Assembly: GCF_030271165.1 (NCBI RefSeq)
Contig: NZ_JASSZH010000012.1
Coordinates: forward strand, 48,139-107,372
Origin: Psychromicrobium xiongbiense
GTDB taxonomy: Bacteria > Actinomycetota > Actinomycetes > Actinomycetales > Micrococcaceae
Direction of reading: 5' to 3'
DNA: 59,234 nt
A model generated the notes under the pieces. That model saw nothing but the letters and a program-made list of their open reading frames with translations, was not told the DNA's origin and ran no database searches. The translations under genes and the position numbers were made by a program. Shown piece after piece: positions 23,883 to 32,681 of the stretch (its first letter is position 1; the number at the start of each line of letters is the position of its first letter).

Positions 23883-24872
23883 ATGTCCACCAACCCAGTC
23901 GCCGAGGGCGCCGCCGCAGCACGCCCCGCTGCGGAGCTGACGCTGATGACTCCGGAGGAATGCCTCGCTCTCCAGGAGCACCAGGAGCAGCGGGTGGACC
24001 GCTACATCCAGCCCTATCTACAACGCCGTTCCGCCGGGCAGAAGCACCCTGTGGAGGATTTCCTCTTCACCTACTACTCGCTCAAACCAGCACAATTGCG
24101 TCGCTGGCACCCCGGAGCTGGGGTGGTGCTCTGCGGGGCGCAGGCCCGCCAGAGGCTCGACTGGCGCTTCTACCGGCCACTGACCGAGGCTGAGCTCCGT
24201 CAGCATGATCTGGCCGGGGACGAACCCGCCATCACGATGGACGTGGAAGCCTTCTGCCGCGAGCGCTCCGGTGCCATCGACTTCGCCCGGGTGATCCTGC
24301 ACGGTACCGCAGCCCGGCCCGGCAACTTCGGCTGCTTCGGCCTGCATGAATGGGCGATGGCGTACCGCAGCGAAGACAATGGCGTGCGCCACGAGTACCT
24401 GCCGCTGCGGCTTGGCGCGTCCGGGACAGATGCCGTGGTGGAGGCCCACCGGATTCGCTGTTCGCACATTGATGCCTTCCGCTTCTTCACCCCGCAGGCC
24501 GTCAGCCTCAATGAGCTCCAGCCCAGCCGGGAGACCCAGCGGGAACTGGAGCAACCCGGTTGTCTCCACGCCAACATGGATCTGTATAAGTGGGCCTACA
24601 AGCTGTTGCCTTTAGTGCCCAGCGAGTTAGTGCTGGAGGCCTTCGAACTCTCCTGGCGCATCCGCATCATGGACATGCGGGCTTCGCCCTACGATCTGGC
24701 GGACTGGGGCTACCCGGCCCTGCCCATCGAAACCACTGCGGGCAAGGCCGACTATGTGAGCCTTCAGCGTGGCTTTGCCGACGATGCCGCCGGGCTGCGC
24801 GAGCGGATCGCCCGGGAGCTGGAGCAGCGGTTGTCACTCGGGGACGCCCCACACGATGCTGCACAGAACTAA
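23883..24872 (+). CDS. Conserved actinobacterial protein annotated as 3-methyladenine DNA glycosylase
   Basis: A 329-residue cytosolic protein. The sequence HPVEDFLFTYYSLKPAQLRRWHPG, the segment GNFGCFGLHEWAMAYR and MDLYKWAYKLLPLVPSELVLEAFEL mark a family widespread in actinobacteria that is routinely named 3-methyladenine DNA glycosylase. I see no helix-hairpin-helix or other classical glycosylase motif, so the name should be treated as inherited. The conserved His, Cys and Trp residues suggest an enzyme. It lies ten bases before the next gene, probably as part of one transcript running to the FadR-type regulator. Confidence 0.7.
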   Translation: MSTNPVAEGAAAARPAAELTLMTPEECLALQEHQEQRVDRYIQPYLQRRSAGQKHPVEDFLFTYYSLKPAQLRRWHPGAGVVLCGAQARQRLDWRFYRPLTEAELRQHDLAGDEPAITMDVEAFCRERSGAIDFARVILHGTAARPGNFGCFGLHEWAMAYRSEDNGVRHEYLPLRLGASGTDAVVEAHRIRCSHIDAFRFFTPQAVSLNELQPSRETQRELEQPGCLHANMDLYKWAYKLLPLVPSELVLEAFELSWRIRIMDMRASPYDLADWGYPALPIETTAGKADYVSLQRGFADDAAGLRERIARELEQRLSLGDAPHDAAQN

Positions 24873-24881
24873 GCTGGTGGC

Positions 24882-25421
24882 ATGGCAATCACTCGCGTAA
24901 CGGCGATCGTGACGCTACTGGTCCTGACGGCTTCCACGCGCGCGCTGGTCTCCTGCAGCCCACATCAACGGCCTTCTACCAGCACGCCCAGTTCTTCGGC
25001 CCAGCCCAGCACTCCCAACAGCTCGCTGCCCCAGTTCTCCGCTCCGGAAACCGGTGCCACCCCCGCGCCCCCGCAGAGCGGCACCGACCGTTCAGAGATC
25101 ACCGTGCGGATCCATGCCTCGGCCACCGGGCCCGTGGTGACCGCGCTGCTAAGCTGCCAGGGATCCTCCGCGGCCTCGGCGGTCAACATCGCAGATCCGG
25201 CAGGTGCCTGCCTGGCGCTCGTCCAGCACGGCGCTGCCGCCTTCGCTCCCCCGGCCACCATCTGCACCCAGCAGTCTGGCGGCCCACAGACTGCGGAGGT
25301 GACCGGCATCGTCAACGGGCGTCAGGTCGACAAGACCTTCGATCAGCACAATGGCTGCACTATCGAACAATGGAATCTGCTGAAACCACTTTTCGGCTCC
25401 GCTGCCGGCGGCGGTAACTGA
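24882..25421 (+). CDS. Lipoprotein with subtilisin-inhibitor-like (SSI) domain
   Basis: A 179-residue exported protein. The signal ends in LVSC with Cys25 as a probable lipidation site. A Ser/Thr/Pro-rich linker (about 26-68) follows, then a compact C-terminal domain with four cysteines (Cys92, Cys110, Cys128, Cys159). Their spacing and flanks (GACLAL, TICTQQ, then NGRQVDKTFDQHNGC) resemble the Streptomyces subtilisin inhibitor fold with its two disulphides. In SSI the reactive P1 residue lies two positions after the third cysteine, which here would be Gln130, an unusual choice. It may be a membrane-tethered protease inhibitor or a degenerate relative. Confidence 0.65.
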   Translation: MAITRVTAIVTLLVLTASTRALVSCSPHQRPSTSTPSSSAQPSTPNSSLPQFSAPETGATPAPPQSGTDRSEITVRIHASATGPVVTALLSCQGSSAASAVNIADPAGACLALVQHGAAAFAPPATICTQQSGGPQTAEVTGIVNGRQVDKTFDQHNGCTIEQWNLLKPLFGSAAGGGN

Positions 25422-25439
25422 GGTCTATACACTGAGCCT

Positions 25440-26126
25440 ATGGCCCTGACGGATGAAGCAATCAACAAAATCAAAGGCATGATTGTTGCCGGTGAGCTCG
25501 CCGCGGGTGACCGTCTGCCTCCGGAGAAGGAACTCAGCGAGAAGCTGGGGCTCTCCCGCAGTTCCTTGCGCGAGGCAGTCAAGGCATTGGAAATCGTCCG
25601 CGTCCTGGACGTCCGGCGCGGTGACGGCACCTACGTCACCAGCCTGGAACCTCAGATGCTCAACGAGGCCATCTCCTTTGTGGTGGACCTGCACCAGGAC
25701 AGTACGGTGCTGGAGATCTTCGCGGTGCGCCGCATGCTGGAGCCGGCGGCTGCGGCGATGGCAGCCAGCAAGCTCAGCCCGGACGGTGTCGCCGCCCTGC
25801 GCGCGAATATCTCCTCCGTGAATGCCGCGGACACCACGATCGAAGAACTCGTCGAAAATGACCTGCAGTTCCACCGACTGATCAATCAGGCCAGCGGCAA
25901 CCAGTACCTGCTCAGCCTGCTCGATGGCATGTCCAGCAGCACCATTCGCGCCCGGATCTGGCGCGGCCTCACCCAGGAGGGCGCGGTGGAGCGCACGCTC
26001 AATGAGCATGCCGCGATTGCCGACGCGCTGAGCAGGGGCGATGGCGAACTGGCCCGGGCACTGGTGACCGCGCATGTGAGCGGCGTCGAGGGCTGGTTGC
26101 GGAAGGCTCTGGAGCACCAGGAGTAA
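25440..26126 (+). CDS. GntR/FadR family regulator with FCD ligand domain
   Basis: A 228-residue regulator. The N-terminal GntR winged helix-turn-helix is clear: INKIKGMIVAGELAAGDRLPPEKELSEKLGLSRSSLREAVKALE, with VRRGDGTYVTS as the wing. An all-helical FCD domain follows (about 95-215) with the metal-binding pattern including NDLQFHRLI and the late His of TAHVSG. FCD regulators sense sugar acids and other carboxylates. Sitting between the two fucose blocks, it is the obvious candidate regulator of L-fucose catabolism, responding to L-fuconate or a later keto-acid. The shared palindromes at 22867 and 35450 would be its sites; this link is inferred. Confidence 0.9.
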   Translation: MALTDEAINKIKGMIVAGELAAGDRLPPEKELSEKLGLSRSSLREAVKALEIVRVLDVRRGDGTYVTSLEPQMLNEAISFVVDLHQDSTVLEIFAVRRMLEPAAAAMAASKLSPDGVAALRANISSVNAADTTIEELVENDLQFHRLINQASGNQYLLSLLDGMSSSTIRARIWRGLTQEGAVERTLNEHAAIADALSRGDGELARALVTAHVSGVEGWLRKALEHQE

Positions 26127-26184
26127 ACGGTCTGGGCAGTTGTCCCCATGGCAGGCCGCACAGGCAGCACCCTAGGATTTTGCT

Positions 26185-27201
26185 ATGACCCGCCCCACGC
26201 TGCGTCACCTCACTGCGGCCTGCGGGCTTGCCCTGATGATGGCGCTGACATCCTGCTCTCTTCTGCCCGGCGGCTCCTCGAGCCAGTCCTCCACGCCACC
26301 TCGACCAGCCCCGGCATCCATGGAGCAGATGCGCGCCCTCAATGTCTGTGCGCTGCTGCCTCTGAGCGATCTTCGGGCCACGCTGACCAGCCTCGGGGGT
26401 GCTCAAGCCTGGCGGGCCCTCGGCCGCGACCCGGATACCTGTGACATCTATACCGATGACCGATCTGGATCCACCGCCAGACCGACAGCGACGGTTCTGC
26501 CCCTTCTTCAGCTTCCGGCCGTTTCCGTGTCGGTGGACAATTTTCCAGACCAGGACACCTGGTCGCACAACTTCAGCGAGGGAAGCTACCTTAGATTAGA
26601 TTCCGTCCCCGGCGGCTGGCTTGCCGCCCCTTCAACCGGGACCGGAAAAGTCTCGCACGCCTACAGCGCCAAGGGCTACGCCTTCACCCTCATCGCAGGC
26701 AGCTCCGCCGATTCCAGGGCCTCCGCGGCAATCGGCAAAATCCTGCTGAACGCGCTGGATTCTGGCACCAGCGCACCCGAGATTGCGTGGGCACCGCACA
26801 GCATTTTCACCGCGGATCTGTGCGCTCTGGCCCAGAGCAGCAGCTTCACAAACACTCTTGAGCCCCAGTTCGGAAAGGTTTTCGCCGCGAAAAATGCCAC
26901 CCACCGCTCCTGCGATCTGGGCAAGGCCCCCACCTACGTCAACCTCTCTGCCACCTTAGACTCCGGGACGTCGGCCGGCGCTTCAACACTGACCATCGCT
27001 CGGCATCCGGCGACACTCAGCGAGGGCCCGGGTTCGTGCCAGCTCAAAGTGACGTTCCCGGACGATCCGGCAGTGGTGGGCAGAACCATCCCAGGCTCCG
27101 GAATTCCCACCCTTTCCGTGACGACCATCCAGGACAAGCCAGATTGCGCCACCCTGGTGACAGCGACCACCGCTCTGGTCGCTGAGTTGGACAAGCGCTG
27201 A
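26185..27201 (+). CDS. DUF3558 family lipoprotein, copy 1
   Basis: A 338-residue secreted lipoprotein with the lipobox LTSC (Cys24), a Ser/Pro-rich linker and a DUF3558-like domain opening NVCALLPLSDLRATLTSLGG. A second, similar half begins near AWAPHSIFTADLCALAQ, so the protein looks like two related halves, each starting with a C-x-L motif. DUF3558 proteins are common actinobacterial surface lipoproteins of unknown function. The next gene is a paralogue with the same ending (TATTALVAELDK), showing tandem duplication. A palindromic repeat separates the two. Confidence 0.75.
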   Translation: MTRPTLRHLTAACGLALMMALTSCSLLPGGSSSQSSTPPRPAPASMEQMRALNVCALLPLSDLRATLTSLGGAQAWRALGRDPDTCDIYTDDRSGSTARPTATVLPLLQLPAVSVSVDNFPDQDTWSHNFSEGSYLRLDSVPGGWLAAPSTGTGKVSHAYSAKGYAFTLIAGSSADSRASAAIGKILLNALDSGTSAPEIAWAPHSIFTADLCALAQSSSFTNTLEPQFGKVFAAKNATHRSCDLGKAPTYVNLSATLDSGTSAGASTLTIARHPATLSEGPGSCQLKVTFPDDPAVVGRTIPGSGIPTLSVTTIQDKPDCATLVTATTALVAELDKR

Positions 27202-27218
27202 GCCGCCCCGGGGCGCAA

Positions 27219-27277
27219 TCGAGTGGTGACGTACGGCCGTCAACCGACCGGGTTGAGGGCCATACGTCACCACTCGA
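27219..27277. repeat. CGAGTGGTGA-type palindromic repeat, copy 1
   Basis: A stem of about 28 base pairs with two mismatches: outer TCGAGTGGTGACGTA, inner GGCC and TCAACC against their complements, with a short loop. It begins 18 bases after the stop of the first DUF3558 gene. The outer CGAGTGGTGA is identical in the copies at 28368 and 37323, while the inner stem differs yet stays self-complementary. Confidence 0.85.
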
Positions 27278-27335
27278 CGCGCTATGGGTAGTCCTCTCCA
27301 TAGTGATACTCCACGTAGCTGCTTAGGCTGACCAC

Positions 27336-28349
27336 ATGGAGCGGAGACCATCCCGGATCAGCATGGGCGCCACGGCCTGCATTCTTCTGGTGGCCATGGT
27401 CACCAGCTGTTCAACGGCACCGAGTGTTCCCAGACCGGCCGATCCCTCGCAGCAGGTGGCTCGTGGACTCGACGTCTGCACGTTCCTCCCGGTGGATGAA
27501 CTTGCCGCGATACCGCTCAGCAGCAAGGGGGCGAACCCCGCCCTAGGCTGGGACTTCAGCCCGGCGAACGGCTGTGTCGTCTTCTCGGACGGGCCTTCGC
27601 AGCCTTCCTTCGGCCTGCCGGACTTTACCGTGTCCATAGAGAGCTCGCCCACGGACGACGGCGCGTGGGCCAGGATACTGAGCGACTCCCAGACCAGGAA
27701 GGTTACCGGCGGCTGGCTCTGGGAATCACCCCTCCACACCCTGGAGGCCTACAGCCCCAAAGGGTATTCCTTCGTCATCAACCCGCGGTACGGCATCAAT
27801 TCCCCCGACAGCAGGTCGCAGGCCATCGCCATCAGCACTGTTCTGCTCAAACATCTGGACTCCACTGCGCCAGACCAGTTGCCAACCATCACCTGGGCGT
27901 CAGGAAACCTGCTCTCGCTGGACATCTGCGCCGCCGCCGAGCAGATTCATTTTGCACAGCTGGCCGGAGGGGACCAGTCTGCAAAAGTGGCCGCTGGCGA
28001 TCCTGGTCACCGCGAATGCAGCGCTGGGTCCCTTGACGCCCCGCTGCAGTTCAACATCAAGGCAGCGCTGAGCGGTGGGCTGAGCGATCCGCAGCACACC
28101 GCCACATCCTTTGCCGTGGAGGGTCACCAGGCTCAGCATCTCTTTACCCCCAAGAGTTCCAGCAGCGTGAGCAAGTGCTCCGTCGCGGTGCAGTACCCGG
28201 ACGACCCAGCACTGACCGGTCATGCGCCCTACTATCCATCATCGAAGCTGACTGTTCTCACGACCACCATCACCGGGCGGGACGAAAGCGCCTGCCCGGC
28301 GCTGATCACCGCGACCACAGCCCTGGTCGCTGAGTTGGACAAGCACTGA
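27336..28349 (+). CDS. DUF3558 family lipoprotein, copy 2
   Basis: A 337-residue paralogue of the preceding gene: lipobox VTSC (Cys25), then LDVCTFLPVDELAAIPL, YSPKGYSFVINPRYG (compare YSAKGYAFTLIAG in copy 1), DICAAAEQIHF as the start of the second half, and TATTALVAELDKH at the end. Both copies keep the same length and layout, but the middle parts have diverged. Bases 28350-28367 after the stop repeat the last coding bases and post-stop bases of copy 1 (TGGACAAGCGCTGAGCC), a scar of the duplication or of gene conversion. Confidence 0.75.
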   Translation: MERRPSRISMGATACILLVAMVTSCSTAPSVPRPADPSQQVARGLDVCTFLPVDELAAIPLSSKGANPALGWDFSPANGCVVFSDGPSQPSFGLPDFTVSIESSPTDDGAWARILSDSQTRKVTGGWLWESPLHTLEAYSPKGYSFVINPRYGINSPDSRSQAIAISTVLLKHLDSTAPDQLPTITWASGNLLSLDICAAAEQIHFAQLAGGDQSAKVAAGDPGHRECSAGSLDAPLQFNIKAALSGGLSDPQHTATSFAVEGHQAQHLFTPKSSSSVSKCSVAVQYPDDPALTGHAPYYPSSKLTVLTTTITGRDESACPALITATTALVAELDKH

Positions 28350-28367
28350 ACTGGACAAGCGCTGAGC

Positions 28368-28432
28368 CCGTCGAGTGGTGAGATCTGGCCCCTAACAGTG
28401 ACTGTTAGGGGCCAGATCTCACCACTCGACGG
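28368..28432. repeat. CGAGTGGTGA-type palindromic repeat, copy 2 (perfect)
   Basis: Two perfectly complementary 32-base arms around a single G at 28400. From the outside inward: CGTCGAGTGGTGAGATCTGG, then CCCCTAACAGT. It separates the convergent DUF3558 and aldo/keto reductase genes, so it may serve as a bidirectional terminator. Confidence 0.9.
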
Positions 28433-28439
28433 CACAAAC

Positions 28440-29420
28440 CTACGCCGGGATCAGCCCCCGGCGGATCAGCTCCACCCAGAGTTCCTCCGGGACAGCAGTC
28501 TGGGCTCGCTCAACGTTCTGCTCCATCTGTGCGGGCGATGCCGCACCCACCACCACGCTGCGCACCGCCGGATAGCGCAGGCTGTACTGCAGCGCCGCCG
28601 TCGGCAGGTCCACCCCGAACTCCTGGCACACCTCCGCGAGTGTCCTGGCCCGCGCAATCAGCTCGGCGGGTGCCTGCGCGTAGTTGTAGTGCGCATCCTC
28701 GGGAACCACTGCCCGGGCCAGCAGACCCGAGTTGTAGACGCCCACATTGACCACACCCACACCGAGTTCCATACACAGCGGCAGCAACTCGGCCAGCGCG
28801 GGCTGCTCCAGCAGGGTATAGCGCCCGGCCAGCATGACCAAATCCAGGCCATGCCCCTGCTCATGAGCCGCACGCACGCACGCCACCAGCGCCTCAGCGG
28901 AGTTTGCACCGACGCCGATGCCGCCCAGCGCACCTTCCGCACGCAGCGTCGCCAGCGCGGGTAACCCCTCGGCGATGCCCTGCCCCAGATCGTACACATC
29001 CGGATCATGCAGGTAGGCAATGTCGATCCGATCCAGGCCTAGTCGCTCCCTGGATTCGTCCAGACTGCGGCGCACGCCCGCCTCGCTGGGATCCCACTGG
29101 CGACGCAGCGTGCCGGGGACGGCAAACCCGGAAGCCATATCGTCCTCAGTCGGATCCGGATTCGGCACCACGAGTCGCCCCACCTTGGTGGACACCAGGT
29201 ACTCATCCCGCGGCTTATCCGCGAGCGCAGCTCCCAGGCGGCGTTCGGAAAGACCCAGTCCGTAGTGGGGTGCGGTATCGAAATAGCGCACCCCGCCGTC
29301 CCAGGCAGCCTGCACCGTGGCGGTGGCAACCTCATCGGAGACCTCGCGGTAGAGGTTGCCGATCCCGGCTGCGCCGAAGCCCCACCGCCCGAGCTCAGGA
29401 TGCAAGTCCGCTGCGGGCAT
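28440..29420 (-). CDS. Aldo/keto reductase, probable L-fucose dehydrogenase
   Basis: A 326-residue TIM-barrel oxidoreductase. The catalytic tetrad is visible: Asp48 and Tyr53 in YFDTAPHYG, Lys79 in VSTKVG and His in IAYLHDPD. The relationship is to the D-threo-aldose 1-dehydrogenase / L-fucose dehydrogenase branch (GRWGFGAAGIGNLYREVSDE at the start). It would oxidise L-fucose to L-fuconolactone with NAD(P). The start codon overlaps the fucosidase stop (TGATG), so the two are translationally coupled, which supports a role directly after fucose release. Confidence 0.88.
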   Translation of the reverse strand: MPAADLHPELGRWGFGAAGIGNLYREVSDEVATATVQAAWDGGVRYFDTAPHYGLGLSERRLGAALADKPRDEYLVSTKVGRLVVPNPDPTEDDMASGFAVPGTLRRQWDPSEAGVRRSLDESRERLGLDRIDIAYLHDPDVYDLGQGIAEGLPALATLRAEGALGGIGVGANSAEALVACVRAAHEQGHGLDLVMLAGRYTLLEQPALAELLPLCMELGVGVVNVGVYNSGLLARAVVPEDAHYNYAQAPAELIARARTLAEVCQEFGVDLPTAALQYSLRYPAVRSVVVGAASPAQMEQNVERAQTAVPEELWVELIRRGLIPA

Positions 29421-30718
29421 CAGGCGTCCTTCAGGAAAAGTTCGATGACGGGCACCGCGGATTCGGGCTGGCGCACGGGCAGCCGGAGGGTCAGGGTGCC
29501 GGCAGGTTGTGCCCCCGGCGTGGTGTTCTGCGCGCTCTGATTCGGATCAGCGCCGCTGAAGTGGATCTCCGAGGCATCGGAGAGCAGCTGCGCGTATTCC
29601 ACCTTGCCGTCCAGATCAGGCAGGTGAACGTGCTCAAACGGCCAGGCGAAGAGGTGCAGATAGAGCCGGTTCCCGCGCTGGGTGTACCGGGCATCCGCGG
29701 GCGGCGCATACGCGGAGGGGCCGGCGCCGTAGACGGAGCGGGAGTTCAATGCCATCCACTCGCCGATCCCGGCCAGCGACTCCAGCGCGTGCGGGTCAAA
29801 GTTTCCGCGCCCTGTCGGGCCGACGTTGAGCAGCATATTGCCGCCCTTGGAGACGCCATCGACCAGCATCCGGATCAGCAGCGGAACCGATTTGTAGTCT
29901 TCGTTATCCCGGTCGTAGCCCCAACTGCCGTTGAGCGTCTGGCAGGCCTCCCAGATAATCGGCCGGCCAGCGGCATCGAGCATCTCCCCGGCCGGCTGGT
30001 ACTGCTCCGGTGTGATGAAGTCGCCCGGGATCTCCAGACGGTCATTGACCACGATGCCCGGCTGAAGTTCGCGAACCAGCGCCATCAGGTCTTCAGAGCC
30101 CCAGTCCTGCGCACCCTTGCCACCCCAGACGTGACCGGAGATCCCCTCCGGGTAGGTGTCCGTGCTGTAGGAGAAATCGAAGAACAGGTAGTCGATGGTG
30201 CCGTAGTTGCTCAGCAGTTCCCGCACCTGCCCGTGCAGGTACTCCCGGTATGTGGCGATATCGCGGCTCTCGTTGAGCTGCGCGGCCTCCGGGTGGTTGC
30301 GCAGCGGGTGGTGGCCGTCGATCGGGAAATCCGGGTGGTGCCAGTCAATCAGCGAGTGGTAGAAGCCGACCTTCAGCCCCTCCTCACGCAGGGCCTGAAC
30401 ATACTCGGCCACCAGGTCTCGTCCAGCGGGAGTGTTGGTGACCTTGTAGTCGGTCAGGGCAGAATCCCAGAGGCAGAATCCCTCGTGGTGCTTGGTGGTC
30501 AGCACTACGTACTTCATGCCGGCGGCCCTGGCGGCCTTGGCCCAGGCACGGGGGTCATAGAGATCCGGGTCGAAGAACTGTGCGTACTTTTCGTAGTCCT
30601 CCGGTGCGGTCTGCTCGCGGGTCATCACCCACTCGTGGCGGGCTGGCAGGGCGTAAAGCCCCCAATGGACGAACATGCCAAAGCGCGCTTCGGTGAACCA
30701 GGGTGCGTGGGAAATCAT
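29420..30718 (-). CDS. Alpha-L-fucosidase, GH29
   Basis: A 432-residue glycoside hydrolase of family 29. It shows WFTEARFGMFVHWGLYALPARHEW at the start, KYVVLTTKHHEGFCLW (His77-His78), FYHSLIDWHHPDFP and YLFFDFSYS with Asp181 as the probable nucleophile, followed by a C-terminal beta domain. There is no signal peptide, so hydrolysis happens inside the cell on fucosides brought in by the adjacent ABC importer. It removes terminal alpha-L-fucose. The gene is fifth in the minus-strand operon and overlaps the dehydrogenase gene by one base. Confidence 0.95.
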   Translation of the reverse strand: MISHAPWFTEARFGMFVHWGLYALPARHEWVMTREQTAPEDYEKYAQFFDPDLYDPRAWAKAARAAGMKYVVLTTKHHEGFCLWDSALTDYKVTNTPAGRDLVAEYVQALREEGLKVGFYHSLIDWHHPDFPIDGHHPLRNHPEAAQLNESRDIATYREYLHGQVRELLSNYGTIDYLFFDFSYSTDTYPEGISGHVWGGKGAQDWGSEDLMALVRELQPGIVVNDRLEIPGDFITPEQYQPAGEMLDAAGRPIIWEACQTLNGSWGYDRDNEDYKSVPLLIRMLVDGVSKGGNMLLNVGPTGRGNFDPHALESLAGIGEWMALNSRSVYGAGPSAYAPPADARYTQRGNRLYLHLFAWPFEHVHLPDLDGKVEYAQLLSDASEIHFSGADPNQSAQNTTPGAQPAGTLTLRLPVRQPESAVPVIELFLKDA

Positions 30719-30777
30719 GGTGCTCCGTTCAGAATGATTCGGTTAAGAGGATTTCAGAGAAAGCTCAGAAAACAGGG

Positions 30778-31656
30778 TCAGCGCCCACCGAGGCCGCTGG
30801 TGACGATGCCCCGGACCAGGTGCTTCTGCAGCAGGAGGAGCAGGGCGACGGTGGGTGCCATGGAGATCACAGCTGCCGCCATCACCAGATGCCACTGTGA
30901 ACCCTGCTGGCCGAAGAACATCTGCAGGCCCAGCGGGATGGTGCCCAGCGTCTGGGCATCGTTGATCACGATCAGCGGCCAGAGGAACGAATTCCAGTAG
31001 GCGATGAAGGTGAACACCGCGAGCACCGCCAGGCTGGGCCGGGCCAGCGGCAGCATCACCGAGAAGAAGGTCCGCACCGTTCCAGCACCGTCCACCCGGG
31101 CAGCATCGTCCAGTTCCTGAGGCAGGCCCAGGAAGAACTGGCGGAGCAGGAAGGCGCCGAAAGCGGTGAAGGCCCAGGGCACGATGAGCGCCGCGAAGGA
31201 GTTGGTCAGGTTGACCTTCTGCATCATGACGAACATCGGTACCACCAGGACTTCCTGCGGGATCATCAGGGTCGCCAGGAAGACCGCGAAGATGGCATTC
31301 CGGCCCCGCCAGCGCAGCCGGGCGAAGGCGTAGCCGGAGAGCGCGGAGACCGCCAGAGTGATGGCGGTTCCCAGCACGGCAACGATCAGGCCGTTGAGCA
31401 TGAACTTCAGGAAAGGAGCATATTTGAGCGCCTCCGCGTAGTTCCCCCAACGCAGTTCTGAGCCGAACAGGGTAGGTGGGATGGTGAAGATTTCGTTCGG
31501 CGGCTTGAGCGAGGTGGCCACCATGTAAATCAGCGGCGACATGAAGATCAGCCCGATCAGGCACAGCAGGGTGTAACCGATCGCCCGCCTGACCCTCTCA
31601 CCCAGCGGACGGCTGCGTATCGCAAGCTTCCGTGCGGCGACGGCATCATGCGTCAT
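30778..31656 (-). CDS. Carbohydrate ABC transporter permease (MalG type)
   Basis: A 292-residue membrane permease with six predicted helices and the coupling loop LDDAARVDGAGTVRTFFSVM. The C-terminus QKHLVRGIVTSGLGGR is the usual end of MalG-like proteins. Its start lies 11 bases inside the upstream permease gene. Together with that permease and the binding protein it forms an importer for fucosylated oligosaccharides. As in the first ABC locus, no ATPase gene accompanies it. Confidence 0.93.
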   Translation of the reverse strand: MTHDAVAARKLAIRSRPLGERVRRAIGYTLLCLIGLIFMSPLIYMVATSLKPPNEIFTIPPTLFGSELRWGNYAEALKYAPFLKFMLNGLIVAVLGTAITLAVSALSGYAFARLRWRGRNAIFAVFLATLMIPQEVLVVPMFVMMQKVNLTNSFAALIVPWAFTAFGAFLLRQFFLGLPQELDDAARVDGAGTVRTFFSVMLPLARPSLAVLAVFTFIAYWNSFLWPLIVINDAQTLGTIPLGLQMFFGQQGSQWHLVMAAAVISMAPTVALLLLLQKHLVRGIVTSGLGGR

Positions 31657-32620
31657 AGTGCACCCACTTCTTCTGACCCAGGAACTGCACGGCCGTCACA
31701 CCCAGGATGATGACGAACAGCACCCAGGCCGCAGCAGAGGCCAGGCCGAGCTGATGGAACTGGAAGCCCTGGTTGTAGATGTAGAGAACAATCGTGGACG
31801 TCGAGGATCCGGGGCCGCCTTTGGTCAGGATGAAGGGCTGTGCGAAGACCTGGAAGGAGGTGATCAGCGTCATCATGGTAGCGAAGAAAATGGACGGCGA
31901 GATCATCGGGAACTTCACCCGCCAGAACACCGTCCAGGCATTGGCGCCGTCAATCTGCGCCGCATCGGTCAGCTGCTCCGGGACCGCATCCAGAGCAGCA
32001 GAGAACACCAGCAGGTTGTAACCGAAGCCCTGCCAGACGCTCATCGCCACCACGGCCAGCAGCGCCCAGTGTTCGTCACCCAGGAAATTCGGCGCATGCG
32101 CTCCGGTGGTCGACTGCATCATCCCGTCGATGAACCCGCCCGGCTGATAGAGCATCCGCCAGACCACCACATTGGCCACCACCGGGGTGATGGCGGGAAT
32201 GAAGAAGATCACCCGGAAGATGTGCCGGCCCTTGATCCGGGGCGTGAGCCATGCCGCCAGCCCCAGGGAAATGACCAGATTGAACGGCACGTACAGCACC
32301 ACGAAAAGCACGGTGTTGAGAATGACCTGACCGAAGATCGGGTCATTGAACAGCTTCAGATAGTTCCCGATGCCGGTCCAGCTGGGTGTTCCCAGCAACG
32401 GCCAGTTAAACATGCTGATGATCAGCGAGGCGACGATCGGCAGGACGGTGAAGATCACCAGGCCTGCACCATGGGGTAGCGCAAAGGCGACGCCCCAGCC
32501 GCTCCTGCGCCCGCCGGTATCTGCGGCTTTCCGGTTGCGTCTGCCCCCGGAGGCCGCTACGGTCTTCCCCACGGCACCGGTGACAACATCCGTTGGGGCT
32601 GAAATCTGATGGATGACCAC
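31646..32620 (-). CDS. Sugar ABC transporter permease (MalF type)
   Basis: A roughly 324-residue permease with an N-terminal cytoplasmic extension of about 35 residues, then six helices and the coupling loop LTDAAQIDGANAWTVFWRVKFP. The frame is open to a GTG at 32641, but that codon lies inside the ribosome-binding region. The GTG at 32620 has AGGAG seven bases before it and is preferred. The WVHYDA end overlaps the next permease. Part of the fucoside importer. Confidence 0.92.
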   Translation of the reverse strand: MVIHQISAPTDVVTGAVGKTVAASGGRRNRKAADTGGRRSGWGVAFALPHGAGLVIFTVLPIVASLIISMFNWPLLGTPSWTGIGNYLKLFNDPIFGQVILNTVLFVVLYVPFNLVISLGLAAWLTPRIKGRHIFRVIFFIPAITPVVANVVVWRMLYQPGGFIDGMMQSTTGAHAPNFLGDEHWALLAVVAMSVWQGFGYNLLVFSAALDAVPEQLTDAAQIDGANAWTVFWRVKFPMISPSIFFATMMTLITSFQVFAQPFILTKGGPGSSTSTIVLYIYNQGFQFHQLGLASAAAWVLFVIILGVTAVQFLGQKKWVHYDA

Positions 32621-32681
32621 TGACTCACTCCTCTCCCCCACTCAGGCCGGGCGGTGCAGTTGCCACCCGGCCCGTGCGTGG

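Noticed and set aside
28904..31000. A 698-residue plus-strand open frame opposite the fucosidase and reductase genes
   Set aside because: The sequence is low-complexity, Arg/Pro/Val-rich and domain-free; the minus-strand genes have full catalytic motifs and coupled starts.
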